A stretch of DNA of 64,000 bases, taken from Tetmemena sp. SeJ-2015 (Eukaryota > Ciliophora > Spirotrichea > Sporadotrichida > Oxytrichidae). The position numbers and the translations under genes were made by a program. The notes beneath the pieces are model-generated. The model searched no databases, was not told the DNA's origin, and saw only the letters and a program-made list of their open reading frames with translations. How positions within the stretch are numbered: position 1 is the first letter of the stretch; the number at the start of each line of letters is the position of its first letter. The stretch is taken from positions 1-64,000 of the forward strand of contig JAJKFJ010022058.1 of assembly GCA_027382625.1 (NCBI GenBank), in the 5' to 3' direction. Positions 12,301-22,484 of the stretch are shown here, in pieces.

Positions 12301-15300
12301 TTGAAACTTAGAAGTGCGATGGAACAGCTGCCACTCCTAACTTTCTCATCTGCAAAGCAACTTTCAAATGCGAGATTTAGTGCGCGCTGGCACTCTTCAC
12401 ATTTTGCGATAGAGTTGAATGTGTTGAGAACTGGCTATTACAACTGATAAGGGTGACTACATCCATACTTTAGAGTCAAAATGGAAACTGAGATATAATA
12501 TCAGTTAGTTAATACAACAAAATAAGAAGATCAAATATTATAAATAGCCAATAGCAAATCTTTTAATGAGGATGAGAATAAATTTACTAGAAATTATGTA
12601 TTTTTAATTAAAATTTGATCATATTGATTCGAAATAGAAAATTTTTAGATTCTCTGATTTTGAAAAGAAAGTACGGTTTCCTTTACAAGGGCTACAAGAT
12701 TAATCCCATATTCAAATTAACTCTTATAATCATCCACTCAACTTTATTAAAAATTAGGAATATATTTCAATTTATAATTTAAAACTCATAATGGCTGAGT
12801 GAGGAATTCAGAACTACCCTCTCATCAAGCAAGTTATTCTCTACTAATATCTAAAGCATAAAGAGGTAAGTAAACCTTCAAGCTTATTTTCTTATTATGG
12901 ATACATTGTTTAGGTTTAGCCCATAAATAATTTCATCTATCCATTAAATTCTCGAATAAATGAGATTTTATATTAGTGCAATTCGACATTTTGGAACTCT
13001 TCATGACCTTATACTTTTAGGATAGTACATGAAGTCAGTCAAATGAGAATGCTATTACCTTTCTAAAATGTAAGATATTGAATAGTTTTGTTAAAGATGG
13101 ACTTTAGACCAAAGCGAGGGCAAGTAGGAAAGATTAAAGATAATGCAAATATTCCAGAAAGTATTGAATGAAATAAAATGTCTAACACGAAAAGAGTAGG
13201 CTTCTAAGCTAAACAAATGCAAAATCTAATAAGTTGCAAATAGAGCTTCAAACGAATAAATGAGTGTATTTATTTTCTCAATGACCTAGTCGTATTTATC
13301 CCATATTTCCAAACTGCAACTGATATATTCCTTCTATTCATGTATGGCATTATTTGAATTGAATCTCTTTCTTTTCTTGACATAGTAGTTATTTTATTGG
13401 CTAAAATTCTTCCTCATTATTAAAGTGTCTGCATTTATCACCATCCACTTTATTTCCTCCGATTTGATGATAGAGTTTTCTAGAATGATCAAAAATGAAG
13501 ATCATTTGCCTCAATTATTTTTAAGAATGAGGTGACTTAAAGTTTGCCATTACTTCTTTTATTTAATTATTTATGTGAACTAATTAAGCTCTGTCTTGTA
13601 ATTAAGAGTCGCTACATTTTAAACTAATTAAATTAGTAATAAACTATTCGTATTTGACCTATAATAAAGGAATTAATTATACACAACTTATTTTCACCTA
13701 CTTATCATATTATGGGGTTTTTATTCTCACGTCTTTAAACTCATGTACGATTATCAATGACTTAATTTATATAGGACTGATGATCTGAGTGAGGGTAGCT
13801 AAACATAACATAACACAGATCAATAATTTCCTAAAGACATAAAAGAAGGTAAATATCAGGGATAGAGACAGGAAAACCTAAATCAGGGTCAAATTAATAT
13901 ATTCAGCAGTATATAAGCATAATTTCGAACTAATTTTGTGTATTTGTTTTTAATTACATAATCGTATTTTATCCATAATTTTAGAAATATTATCATTAAA
14001 AAACCTTATTTTTCTTTCTATTGATTTCTTTTGAAATTTAGTCGGATTTATACTATTAAATTTAAGCAGGATTTTCAAAATTTTTAACTGATAGAGTGAC
14101 TGTTGACCTACGTTAGCTGTGAGCAGGCTGGGTTTCCTGATGGAGAGATCCTGATATAGTGGCCTTTTTTAAAGTTCTATATTCTCGCCGAAATTTAATT
14201 GAAAACCCGAATTTTAATAAAATAATTAAGAACATCTCTAAACTTTTAACTTTACCGGATTCGTTTATTCGTTTATATTAAGGCGTGACCATCTCTACTA
14301 CGGCACCTGAATTTCCACTAATCCACCGCAGCTAAACTTAGAGATCAGGTCTGTCAGGGTGTCACCGCGGTCCAACATGAACGATCTCGCCTCTGAGCGC
14401 CAACAATATCAGGAAGCCGGAGTGATACATGGCCAGTGCGGAGTGCCCCCCAGGGGATGAGGATTCGAACCTTGCCGGTGACCAGTGACTGTGTGCATAT
14501 GTGAGACGGTGTTTGCAGTGAGGACTTGGTAAGGATGAGTAGAGCAGCAGGAACAGTGAAGGACGATTCTAAGAGGTCACCCTCATCCCCTTGGGGGCAC
14601 TCCGCACTGGCCATGTATCACTCCGGCTTCCTGATATTGTTGGCGCTCAGAGGCGAGATCGTTCATGTTGGACCGCGGTGACACCCTGACAGACCTGATC
14701 TCTAAGTTTAGCTGCGGTGGATTAGTGGAAATTCAGGTGCCGTAGTAGAGATGGTCACGCCTTAATATAAACGAATAAACGAATCCGGTAAAGTTAAAAG
14801 TTTAGAGATGTTCTTAATTATTTTATTAAAATTCGGGTTTTCAATTAAATTTCGGCGAGAATATAGAACTTTAAAAAAGGCCACTATATCAGGATCTCTC
14901 CATCAGGAAACCCAGCCTGCTCACAGCTAACGTAGGTCAACAGTCACTCTATCAGTTAAAAATTTTGAAAATCCTGCTTAAATCTATAATATTAAAAACT
15001 CATTTTTGTAAACTTTCTAATGAAATCACTTAAGACTCTGCATAGCTTTAATCCTGTTGAGCTAAGGAACTACCTTAGATAAGCATAACAGACCATGATC
15101 GAATTTATTTCTCCCAAAAATCCTATGATCATGGCCGAATTTTACTTATCCTTCCTTTCAATAGTCGAGCTAGTTTAAAATGCTCAAGAAATTGCCGTCT
15201 TGTAAATAGAAATGTCTTAAGTCATTATAAATTACTATTCCTTTATAAATACTTCAGCTTATTTTGAATCTTTGATCAATCTTATTTTTAAATACGATGA

Positions 15301-18300
15301 GGATAGCATCTACTACTAATAGAAGATGTATCCTTTCATAGAATATGCTGTTGAAAAGGGCTAAATGAGCATGGAGTAGCTTTACAAATACTTTAAAAGA
15401 GCTCAGCTTGCAGCAGAAATGGACATTGGATTTGATAGACAATATTATTAATTTATAGTACTCTAGCTACAGAATATAAGAAAGGAATTATCAATTTAAA
15501 GATCATGTAACCGCACACATTTATTGAGGGCTTTGAATAGAAAGACAATTATTTGTATTGAATAGGCTGTGGACATATTAGAAACTGAATTAGATGTCAA
15601 AGACAAGATGAGCTTGTTGAAGCATAAGCTGCAGATTACCATAGTGGCCGAAAAGTAAAGCACTTAAACCTATAAAAAGATTATAAGGATTTTGTTGATG
15701 TTTACGACGAGTATTTGCAAAGAAAGTAGTAATATGGTCCAGAGGATATCATAAAGATGATGAAGTATATTGACATCTTCGTAGAACTTCTTATCCTATT
15801 AATCTTACTCCAGTTTTTATTTTTATCGAGGAGAACAACTTTCAGGTTTATACCGTGTTAGTGAAGATGTAATTTTTTTGCAAGTCTATAGGAATGAAAG
15901 AAAATGAGTTAAAGTACACCATTAAATTAAGAGATACAGATGTTTCAGGAGGAACTTTTTAGCTAAGCCCTAAACAATTATACTTGATAATTTAATAAAA
16001 AAAGAGAATTACATTAATTAAATAGAGCAAAAAAGAGGCAATTCATGTGCGACCATTTACAATAATTATTACACCATTATATTAATCATAAATTTATATC
16101 AATGCAACTTGTGCGTGGGAGATCTCATCTAAAAATTTATAACCGACACAAGTTAAGATGGTGGAGAAGATGATGATGAGGATGAAGGTGAAGTGTGCAT
16201 GGCAAGTTTCGATGTAGAATCGAGCTATGAAGATATTTTAAGAGGAACCTCATATTAATTTTGGAATAGCAATTAAACAATCAGCATTTCTAAGGGGCGA
16301 GGGTTCATGGATTTGCAAATTTAAATGCCACCATTTTAAGGCACTCTACTTATCATTTTAATTAATGATTGATTTTAATAAATTCTTCTCTATATCAAAT
16401 AAGAAAGTATTTTTTATAAGTTAATCTCAAGATCTTAAAAAGAAATATGGGATGAATAGAAATAGATGATCACATAAATAACTCTTTAAATACAATTGTT
16501 CAAATATGCATAAGCAAACTGACTAGTATTTAAGCATTAGTGAATGTCATCTCTATGTTTTAGTTCATATTTTGAATTCCTGGTCAAAATTTATGAAGCT
16601 AGTTTAATGGATATAAGTCTTTCCATTTCACTTTAAGTTTCCTCATTACTTGTAAATTGTCTTACATGCCATTTCTAAAATTATTTTTACTATTAAGAAT
16701 ATTATCTTACCTTAACTCATTGTTTAGATAAGAAGTGCTTCAAGTGTTAGTATTTACAAAAAGGTTTTTGCATTCTGAATACTGTTTTGAATTGCAAGAG
16801 CTGTTTCAGCTCATCTCTTTCAAAACCCATTTTATTTAATCATATACCTAATTAATTAATTTTATTTTTAATCAGCTATATTAATAAAAAAAATCACTTT
16901 TGTATTTCTAGAGTTATTTATGTGATAATCTATTTCTATTCATCCCATAATTAACAAATAAATTCCTTCGATATCATTTAATTTTAAAAGATGAATGCAA
17001 AGATTAAAATTGCAAATTACGATTTCAAAAATGAGAAGATTACCGTTCAAGAAGCTTTAAAATAGTTTGATGAACTCGAGAAAGAAGTGAAAGAGTAAAT
17101 ATGTATTTTTAGATTTTTTTTAAGACTAAAAGTTAGAAGAGAATGAGGATCTGCTGTTAAGAGAAATAGATAAAATGAGAGCTAAAGCATGTCTAGTTTT
17201 AATATTTTTATTTCAAGTATTAATTTAAATGGCTCAAGATAGGTGAGAAACAAAAAGCACTCACTCTATTATCAGAAATAGAGAAGCAATATCTGCAGCT
17301 CAAACAAAGCAATCAACTCAATAAAGTCAAAGAGATTTCTTTAGCCAGTCTATGGGTTAAGATGATTGTAAATAACATTTATTTTGGGTGGTGGGTCCCC
17401 CACCGCACGTGCGGTCCCGGACCGCACAGGGTTTGCCCACACCGCACGTGCGGTCCCGGACCGCACAGGGGTTTCCCCACACCGCACATATGCCCCAGAC
17501 CGCACGTGCGGTCTGGGGAAGTATGTGCGGTCCCGGCACCGCACGTGCGGCTTTCCCTACCGCACATATATTGACCCGACCGTACATATATTTCAAGTCA
17601 TCATAAATGTTCTCTGTATCTTAATCAACATGTTTCACACATGAATTTTAATAGGCTAGATTGGTGTTCTTATCTTAGCAGATATTATTACAAATTTAAT
17701 AGGTATAACAGCTTTATGTAACATTGGTATATTGTCATAAATTTATTTGTCAATATACAAATGTTAGGAAAAGCAGTTTACCAAAAAAAAAATTTTAAAA
17801 TAATATCAAATAATAGTTTTTTAATCAGATTTTTAAAACCATTTTAGTATTAAAATTTAATTTAGAAAAAGGTGTAAAAATATCTGTTTTAATAAACCCC
17901 ATCAAGATAAGCAGAAAACCCAAAAAGCCAAAAATCTGGAAAAATTTTCCCTTCTAATTTTTAATGATAACTTTAACTATATCGCCCCTTTCACATCCCA
18001 AAGACCTAGACCTCATAACCTTTTTGATAGGCTTTGGGTAGTCCGATTTCTTCAAAGTCCACCAAAGAGGTGGAGTCCACCGAAGTGAGAATCGGGGCCA
18101 AGCAAAACAGCCGAAAAGTAGTTATTTGCCATGGGGCGGGCGCAAGGGGGACCCAAACAATAAACCATAAAATCCCCTGCTCAGCTACAATAAAGTGGCC
18201 AAATTCAGGGGCCCAAAAAAAACCACCTGGGGTTGATGACTTCCAAAAAGGAAAACCCCAAAACCCGTTTTCATCCTGAATCGAGGAGACCCAATTTTAA

Positions 18301-21300
18301 AAGGAGTGCGGAAGTCCCCTGTGAGTTTTCAAGGCGCCCCATCACCTTTTTCCCAAAGCCCCCCTGCTAAGAAAGGGCACACCCCGAGCCTCAAATTGGG
18401 CGCAATGACAAATTTACTCCTTACTAAGTGCGATTAAAAAGGCCCCCCAGGGTCGGGCCCGGGGGCCACGCTACCCCAAGCTCTTCCTTAGGAACGAGAT
18501 ATATTTCCCGCCCCTTTCAGCTGTTTACGCTTTACATTCGCAACGGCGAGGGGGCCCCCGGGTACATCTAAGGGAGTCGGGCGGGACCGGCCCCCTTTTC
18601 CCCTTGGAAAATTTGACCCCTTTCGTTCCTTTTCCCTCTACTCTTTTAAAACATCTTTTGATTTCTCCTTTCTCAAGGCCAAGCTTGACCCTCTGGCCCT
18701 TTGGGGGCGTAGGAGCCTTTTACAAACTTTTTGCTCTAGCTGGGGAAGAAAAACCCGCTGTCCCTTTCGAATTCCCCCCTTGGGGGATAGGCTCCCCTTT
18801 CGGGGAAAGGGCCCCCCATTTACAGATCCACAGTCTTCTGGCCTCCCTGTGAAAACCTTGAACAGAAAAATTTTGTACCCCTTCTTGAAGTTTTTCGTCG
18901 ACTGGTTTGTACATGGAAACCCATGGTCAGGAGCCACACTCTATCAGCCATTTGCTACTCATCCATCAAGACCCCACTTTTTTCCCCCCCTGAAAATTTC
19001 CCTTTAGGGTTGGGAAAATAAGATACCAAATGAGGGAAAAAGGGGAAACAAGTCAGTAGTTTTATCTTTTCATACGGGGTACACCAGACTACGCCTACAA
19101 TCACGTGCAAGGGAGAATTGCCTCTCTTCTTTTCCCCCCGGGGGGCCTTGTTTGGAAATTTGAAGTTTTAAACCCTTCTTTAAGCAGAGCTTAGGGCAAA
19201 ATTTTTGGCATTGCAACCATCCCCAAAAATGGGGGTCGACATAATGGTACTCAACGATCAAATGCAACCAAAAAATCTGTGTACTCCCTCACGCCATCGA
19301 AAAAATTTTGGATACAATGCTTTGACATCTACATCTCTCAAGCTTTCTTCAAGAGCTCGGATGGACTTGCATTTTTTATATTGGTTATTTGAGGCCCTTT
19401 AAGGCGGCAATTTAATCATCATTAAAAGACCTCCTTAAATAAGAGAAAAGGTTTTAGCTTTTTTAAGTTATACAAATTTCCCCCAGGTTTTAGAGCCTTT
19501 TCTGTAGCGAGTTTTATCTCGTCTTGACTTTTGATAGGGCCCCCTTCGAACCTAATTAAGCTATTCCCCAAAACGTTTATGGAGAACTTTGGGGAAACCC
19601 TACAAAAGGTTTTTTGAGCGGGATCTTTGAACCCGGGGGGGGTTTAGGTAAAAATTGCGGCCATCGACCAAAACCCTTTTTATAGCAGATGGTAGGGGGA
19701 GGTTAGGGGGTAATTTTGGGTTGAGAAATTAAAGACTATTGGAAAATCCCAGGACTCGACCATTCCCCGCCCGGGCCCCTCGAAAGAGCCCCGATTACCT
19801 TTCCCAGAGACAATGAGGGGTCTGCTCAAGAAACCACAGACTCGAGTCCCCCTATTTTGGGGGAGGGTTTGAGAATTTTCAACGAAAAGGGCGGGGACCT
19901 TGCCAAAAATGGAATTTGGAGGGGGACGGGGGAAAAAAGTAGCGCTAGTATTGCAAATAACCATCTAGGAGGAGCCTGGGGGTTTCTTGGGAAAAGCTTG
20001 TTTAAAATAAGAAATTTGGGAGGTGGCGAAAATAGGTTTATCTCTGAATGCTTTCTGGGACTAGCTGCTGCAGAATACATATGAATCCTCCTAGCTCTAT
20101 TGAGTGGGGAGGTAAGCGAAGCGTCGATATCCAAGAGGTTGGCTTGCTTTCTCGCTTCGGATCGGTATATATTTGCCCTTTGCAGGTAATCTTGACTTGA
20201 TCTCTTGCTAGCTATAGGATGTATCGGAGAGTGGGCACGGGTGGAGGTCAATATCAACGTGAATTGTCGGCAAGTCAAGCTCTGAATCATATCCATTTAG
20301 GGTAATCATGAGGCCCGGGAGATTTTAGTGTTTAGGCTCTGGAGTAGCCATAGTGGCTGTGATCAAATATATTTAAACTAGTAAAACTTCATCCAATCAA
20401 CTCACTTTAATGATCCGAGGACTTTACTAACTGAAAAAGCTAACTGAAGTAATTGATTACTACTACTACTGCTAGGCCTTTTACCAGTGGTAGTAGTTGG
20501 GGACCTCAAACCGATCAGAAAAAAGGTAAGTCATCCATCTTGATTTCATTTTATATTCTTCTCATTAAACATAAAAACCAGCAATAAGGTAAGAACACCA
20601 ATCTAGCCAATTGAAATTCATGTGTGAAACATGTTGATTAAGATACAGAGAACATTTATGATGACTTGAAATATATGTGCGGTCTGGAGCAATATATGTG
20701 CGGTACGGAGCCGCACGTGCGGTGCCGGAACCGCACCTACTTCCCCACACCGCACATATGTCCCAGACCGCACGTGCGGTGTGGGGAGACCCCTGTGCGG
20801 TCCGGGACCGCACGTGCGGTGTGGGCAAACCCTGTGCGGTCCGGGACCGCACGTGCGGTGGGGGACCCACCACCCTTTATTTTTAACAATTGTTTATTTA
20901 AAATGAAGCATTATATTTAATGAAATTTTAAGATGGCCGAAATTGAATTTGAACTTATAGTCTTAAAATTGTAAGGTTTATAAAATCTAAAATATTATTT
21001 AATATTTTTTTTATCAAAATGACTGAATGTATTTACATTAATCATTAATCTTTATCAAAGATGAAGAAGGTATTTAGCACATCTAAAAGTTAAAGAGAAC
21101 TTCTGTCCTCAACCATTTACATGCTAAGACTCTAGCTATTTTTCACATTTTATATAAAAGCTAGACTGGAGCAATTGACTAGAAAGGAGGCTGAGTTGCG
21201 ATCAATGTCAGCTTTGGCTAGGCTTAAAAAGAGAAGACCCACTCTATTTTATTCTGCAGCTCTTGGATTTTTATTTATTTTAATTATTTACCGCAGTTTG

Positions 21301-21340
21301 TGGAATAGCTGCAATCATTATCCTTTAAAAGAGAAAATGA
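6393..21340 (+). CDS. array unit 2: TPR-like tail-anchored protein gene, IES-interrupted, with nested transposons
   Basis: ATG at 6393 begins MEQNNQESDVPQNTNLKQK, and MDS1 ends at the CTACT pointer. Later blocks: LIEAEIIRLEVYNKFQ (6495-6760), TPR-like helices (6983-7310), YKEKAETIFEKKENYY (7386-7460), DYVQRLQKAFDVEDVAALEK (8360-8510), a separate piece QPYLLQASKNL (8600-8712), a long open block of 212 codons (15020-15657) with AAEMDIGFDR, RDTDVSGG (15825-16010), an acidic stretch GGEDDDEDEGEV (16150-16250), coiled segments (16991-17364) and the anchor (20930-21340, ending LQKRK, TGA at 21338). A TBE and a TTAA palindrome sit between 8.9 and 15.0 kb, a MITE at 16.4 kb and a 3.5-kb element in the AAGATG IES. 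The block order matches units 1 and 3. Function unknown. Confidence 0.6.
6477..6499. other. IES, pointer CTACT (unit 2)
   Basis: CTACT at 6472-6476 and 6495-6499; removal of 23 bases gives QILSETTSLKKAIKLADEE in frame. The interval contains no GT, so it cannot be a GT-AG intron. The same site carries an IES in units 3, 4 and 5 with pointers ACTT, ACTT and TTCAC. Confidence 0.8.
7046..7080. other. IES, pointer AGCTT (unit 2)
   Basis: AGCTT at 7041-7045 and 7076-7080, the same site and length as in unit 1. Confidence 0.75.
7461..8300. other. germline spacer between coding blocks of unit 2
   Basis: No conserved protein block is seen between the YKEKAE helix and the DYVQRL block. A run of about 80 codons (7547-7789) stays open, and the region is also conserved in unit 3 (about 29200-30050) at nucleotide level. 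I could not relate it to the protein family; it may be an IES or a block in another frame. Confidence 0.4.
9030..10008 (-). pseudogene. TBE protein kinase, broken
   Basis: From ATG at 10008 (minus) the frame runs MGQLRGPSSRYLDKVFQLK, with TAA/TAG as Gln, to a TGA near 9503. A frame change around 9550 then continues in the frame of 9302-9502, with HELGFVHRDLKPENIMI (catalytic loop, HRDxxxxN) and VIDFNRV at the place of the DFG motif (DFN, a degenerate Mg-binding motif), followed by a second TGA near 9300. A further TGA in the catalytic frame at about 9518 confirms decay or errors. A kinase is one of the three known TBE1 proteins. The second TBE copy carries the same region in worse condition. 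Confidence 0.6.
10590..10603 (+). other. Illumina adapter core embedded in TBE
   Basis: CGCTCTTCCGATCT, the 3' end of the standard Illumina adapter. The second TBE copy (about 24615-24635) has different bases at the aligned place. Confidence 0.85.
10738..10750 (+). other. Illumina adapter core embedded in TBE
   Basis: GCTCTTCCGATCT again; the aligned part of the second TBE copy (about 24765) lacks it. Confidence 0.85.
10814..11400 (+). pseudogene. TBE middle ORF, frames broken, unidentified
   Basis: Several overlapping plus-strand frames look partly coding: one contains YGTKISFLKAILADEKKALK, another VYDDAIGRSEVAPISYPNK and, further on, DECFEQLQKYPYFSSSQS. No single frame carries all of them, so indels interrupt the gene. 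By position it could be the remaining TBE protein (22-kDa class), but I see no recognisable domain. Confidence 0.35.
11820..11832 (+). other. Illumina adapter core embedded in TBE transposase
   Basis: GCTCTTCCGATCT, inside the transposase pseudogene. Confidence 0.85.
11863..11875 (-). other. Illumina adapter core (reverse orientation) in TBE transposase
   Basis: AGATCGGAAGAGC, the reverse complement of the same adapter core, 30 bases after the previous one and pointing toward it, as at the two ends of a short adapter-flanked insert. Confidence 0.85.
14066..14977. mobile_element. 912-bp palindromic element with TTAA target duplication
   Basis: Arms of about 395 bases (14066-14461 and about 14580-14977) are reverse complements around a loop of about 120 bases. 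The ends are GCAGGATTTTCAAAATTTTT and its complement. TTAA occurs at 14062-14065 and 14978-14981, while the matching place in unit 3 (about 30975) has a single TTAA and no insert. TTAA duplication is typical of piggyBac-type elements; no transposase is present. GC content is well above the surroundings. Confidence 0.8.
15658..15713. other. IES candidate, pointer AGTA (unit 2)
   Basis: AGTA at 15654-15657 and 15710-15713; removal gives AEKYLQRKQQYGPED in frame, as in units 1 and 3. The interval also contains DYKDFVDVYDEY in another frame, so an alternative structure is possible. Confidence 0.5.
15777..15827. other. IES, pointer ATC (unit 2)
   Basis: ATC at 15774-15776 and 15825-15827; excision gives KYIDIEENNFQVY in frame. 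Confidence 0.65.
16447..16948. mobile_element. 502-bp MITE, AAT target duplication
   Basis: Terminal inverted repeats of about 45 bases start ATGGGATGAATAGAAATAGA and end with the complement. AAT flanks both sides (16444-16446, 16949-16951). Unit 3 (about 32390-32400) lacks the insert. No coding capacity. The 3-bp A-N-T duplication is the same type as for TBE. Confidence 0.8.
17095..17125. other. IES, pointer AAGA (unit 2)
   Basis: AAGA at 17091-17094 and 17122-17125; removal gives EVKDQKLEENEDLLLREI in frame. Confidence 0.7.
17192..17231. other. IES, pointer ATG (unit 2)
   Basis: ATG at 17189-17191 and 17229-17231; removal gives KMRAKAWLKIGEKQKALTLL in frame. Confidence 0.7.
17386..17580. 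repeat. ACCGCACGTGCGGT tandem array, left terminal repeat
   Basis: Perfect 14-base palindromes ACCGCACGTGCGGT recur at roughly 45-base spacing with CCCGGACCGCACAGGG-like spacers, then decay to CCGCACATATA. The array could fold or bind a dimeric protein; no function is known to me. Confidence 0.75.
17890..20300. other. homopolymer-smeared block, no reliable gene
   Basis: Interior of the 3.5-kb element. The sequence is dominated by short runs such as cccc, gggg, aaaa and tttt with GC content far above the surroundings. The open frames here are short, overlap on both strands and look like nothing recognisable. The texture matches the second TBE copy, where comparison with the first shows it is degraded relative to a cleaner relative. 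Treat all ORFs here as unsupported. Confidence 0.6.
20690..20875. repeat. ACCGCACGTGCGGT tandem array, right terminal repeat
   Basis: Inverted copy of the left array with the same palindromes and spacers. Confidence 0.75.
20967..21048. other. IES, pointer TTAA (unit 2)
   Basis: TTAA at 20963-20966 and 21045-21048; removal gives ELIVLIFIKDEEGIQHI in frame. Confidence 0.6.
21268..21304. other. IES, pointer TGGA, inside the membrane anchor (unit 2)
   Basis: TGGA at 21264-21267 and 21301-21304; excision gives FYSAALGIAAIIILQKRK then TGA. Confidence 0.8.
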
Positions 21341-21882
21341 GAACTTGATAATAAAGCATAAAGGATTATAAGATGCAAGTTCAAGTTATATTTTATTTAA
21401 AAACGAATTTTAGAAAAAATTAAACCTTGAATATTAAATCTAAAGATTTAGCAGGATTCTTCCTTAATGTGATATCTATTTATAAAATTTTGATATTTTT
21501 TTGCTTTTTTAAATTTGAATTGTAAAAATATTTTATTTTTCGGGAATAATTCAATGATTTTATTGATTTGTATTAGAAATATATTTGTGCTATTCTTATC
21601 TTTCCAATGATATAATGAGAGTAGTAAATAAGTAATAGAAAGTTCTATTGCCATAACAAATTAAATCTACTGCTCACTTTAGAATGAATCACAACTTCTA
21701 TTGTTTATATCAAGTTTATTTATTCTCCAATCAAAACTATAAACTCTAATTACTCATTCTAGTTTAAATATTAAAAAAGATTTAAAAAAATCAAATAATT
21801 AAACTTCAATCATTTTATAAAATAATAATAGTTGCTAATTAAAATATTAATAAACAGAAGGGATATTAAATCAGAAAGTTAA

Positions 21883-22196
21883 AATTCAGGACGCACACGA
21901 CCGGCACTAGGCACCAGTCGCCCTTTCCCTGAAGGCTTTCTGGTTTGGTAATCCATTGGCTGGTGGGTGAATGCTTAAAAGAGGCAAGGGATAATGACAG
22001 CCGAAGCCCTGGTGAAGGTGGTTTGGCTGCTCACTGGAGAGATAATCGAAGGTGAGTGGTTCCCACTCAACCTCCTAATCCTGTTAAGCGTGGAGGGATG
22101 TGATTATGGGCAAACACTCAATCATGCAGCTGGACAGCGAAGCCAGACGCTACGGAGCAGCAACTTGCTCTCGGTCCGAAGCTATCGGATTTTTTT
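21883..22196 (-). repeat. dispersed GC-rich repeat, truncated copy
   Basis: Minus-strand copy of the repeat at 52921-53450. The shared end is the sequence running from CTTTCTGATTTAATATCC inwards through GTCCTGAATTTTAA and a GTGCCGGTCGTGTG-like segment. It stops at a T-run (22186-22195), where the longer copy continues with an A-run. One fixed end and one truncated end are what retroposed copies often show. Confidence 0.6.
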
Positions 22197-22484
22197 TCTT
22201 AGAATTTGATGCTGAATCGAATGGTGCAATTATTATATAAATTGGGCACATTTCAACTGTCACTGATTTATTCCATTTTAATTTAATATCTCATTTAATT
22301 TTTTTTTATATTAAATTATCAGCTATAATAGGGGTATATATTATACTTAAGATGAATAGAGTAAATATTTGGGATAATTTATGACTCTAATATTTGTGAA
22401 CATTATCAATCGATGGGCCAAAAATTGAATGAACTTAAATATCTTATAAATTATTTGTTAAAAAATTTAAAATTTTAACTAAAT

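Larger units (their letters stand above)
8917..13722. mobile_element. telomere-bearing element (TBE-like transposon), 4.8 kb, ATT target duplication
   Basis: The left end TAAAACCCCAAAACCCC continues CATAATATGATAAG and the right end is its inverted match ending GGGGTTTTT; the terminal repeats are about 70 bp and roughly 90% alike. The right end has lost the second telomeric repeat. ATT flanks both sides (8914-8916, 13723-13725), and unit 3 at about 30640 has one ATT with no insert. A 3-bp ANT target is known for Oxytricha TBEs. Inside, on the minus strand, are a broken DDE transposase and a broken protein kinase, the gene set expected for TBE1 (transposase, a 22-kDa protein and a zinc-finger/kinase protein). 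Four adapter-like 13-mers show that this copy is not a clean consensus. Confidence 0.85.
17386..20875. mobile_element. 3.5-kb terminal-inverted-repeat element with 8-bp target duplication
   Basis: The ends GGGTGGTGGGTCCCCCACCG and complement are flanked by TTTATTTT on both sides (17378-17385, 20876-20883). The terminal repeats are about 280 bases each and contain arrays of the palindrome ACCGCACGTGCGGT alternating with GGACCGCACAGGG-type spacers, followed by an AT-rich part about 90 bases long that is also inverted. An 8-bp duplication fits hAT-like or similar superfamilies. No transposase can be read; the interior (about 17.9-20.3 kb) is GC-rich and homopolymer-smeared, so coding content cannot be judged. 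Confidence 0.75.
17365..20935. other. IES enlarged by a transposon, pointer AAGATG (unit 2)
   Basis: AAGATG at 17359-17364 and 20930-20935. Removing all 3571 bases gives LWVKMAEIEFELIVL in frame, exactly as in units 1 and 3 where the IES is only 65 and 73 bases. The 3.5-kb element lies entirely within this IES. Confidence 0.8.

Noticed and set aside
14445..14480. GGTTCGAATCC on the minus strand, like a tRNA T-arm
   Set aside because: The stem around it does not pair properly and the only matching acceptor-like bases come from the palindrome arms about 140 bases apart, too long for a tRNA.
14354..14614. 86-codon minus-strand ORF in the TTAA palindrome
   Set aside because: It runs across arm and loop, has no recognisable domain and depends on the GC-rich composition.
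17350..17644. Several overlapping ORFs on both strands over the ACCGCACGTGCGGT array
   Set aside because: They are translations of a palindromic tandem repeat in all frames, rich in Arg/Cys/Pro/Gly repeats, not genes.
18034..20296. Numerous 60-156 codon ORFs in the smeared block
   Set aside because: They overlap on both strands, have no domain and lie in sequence of doubtful quality.
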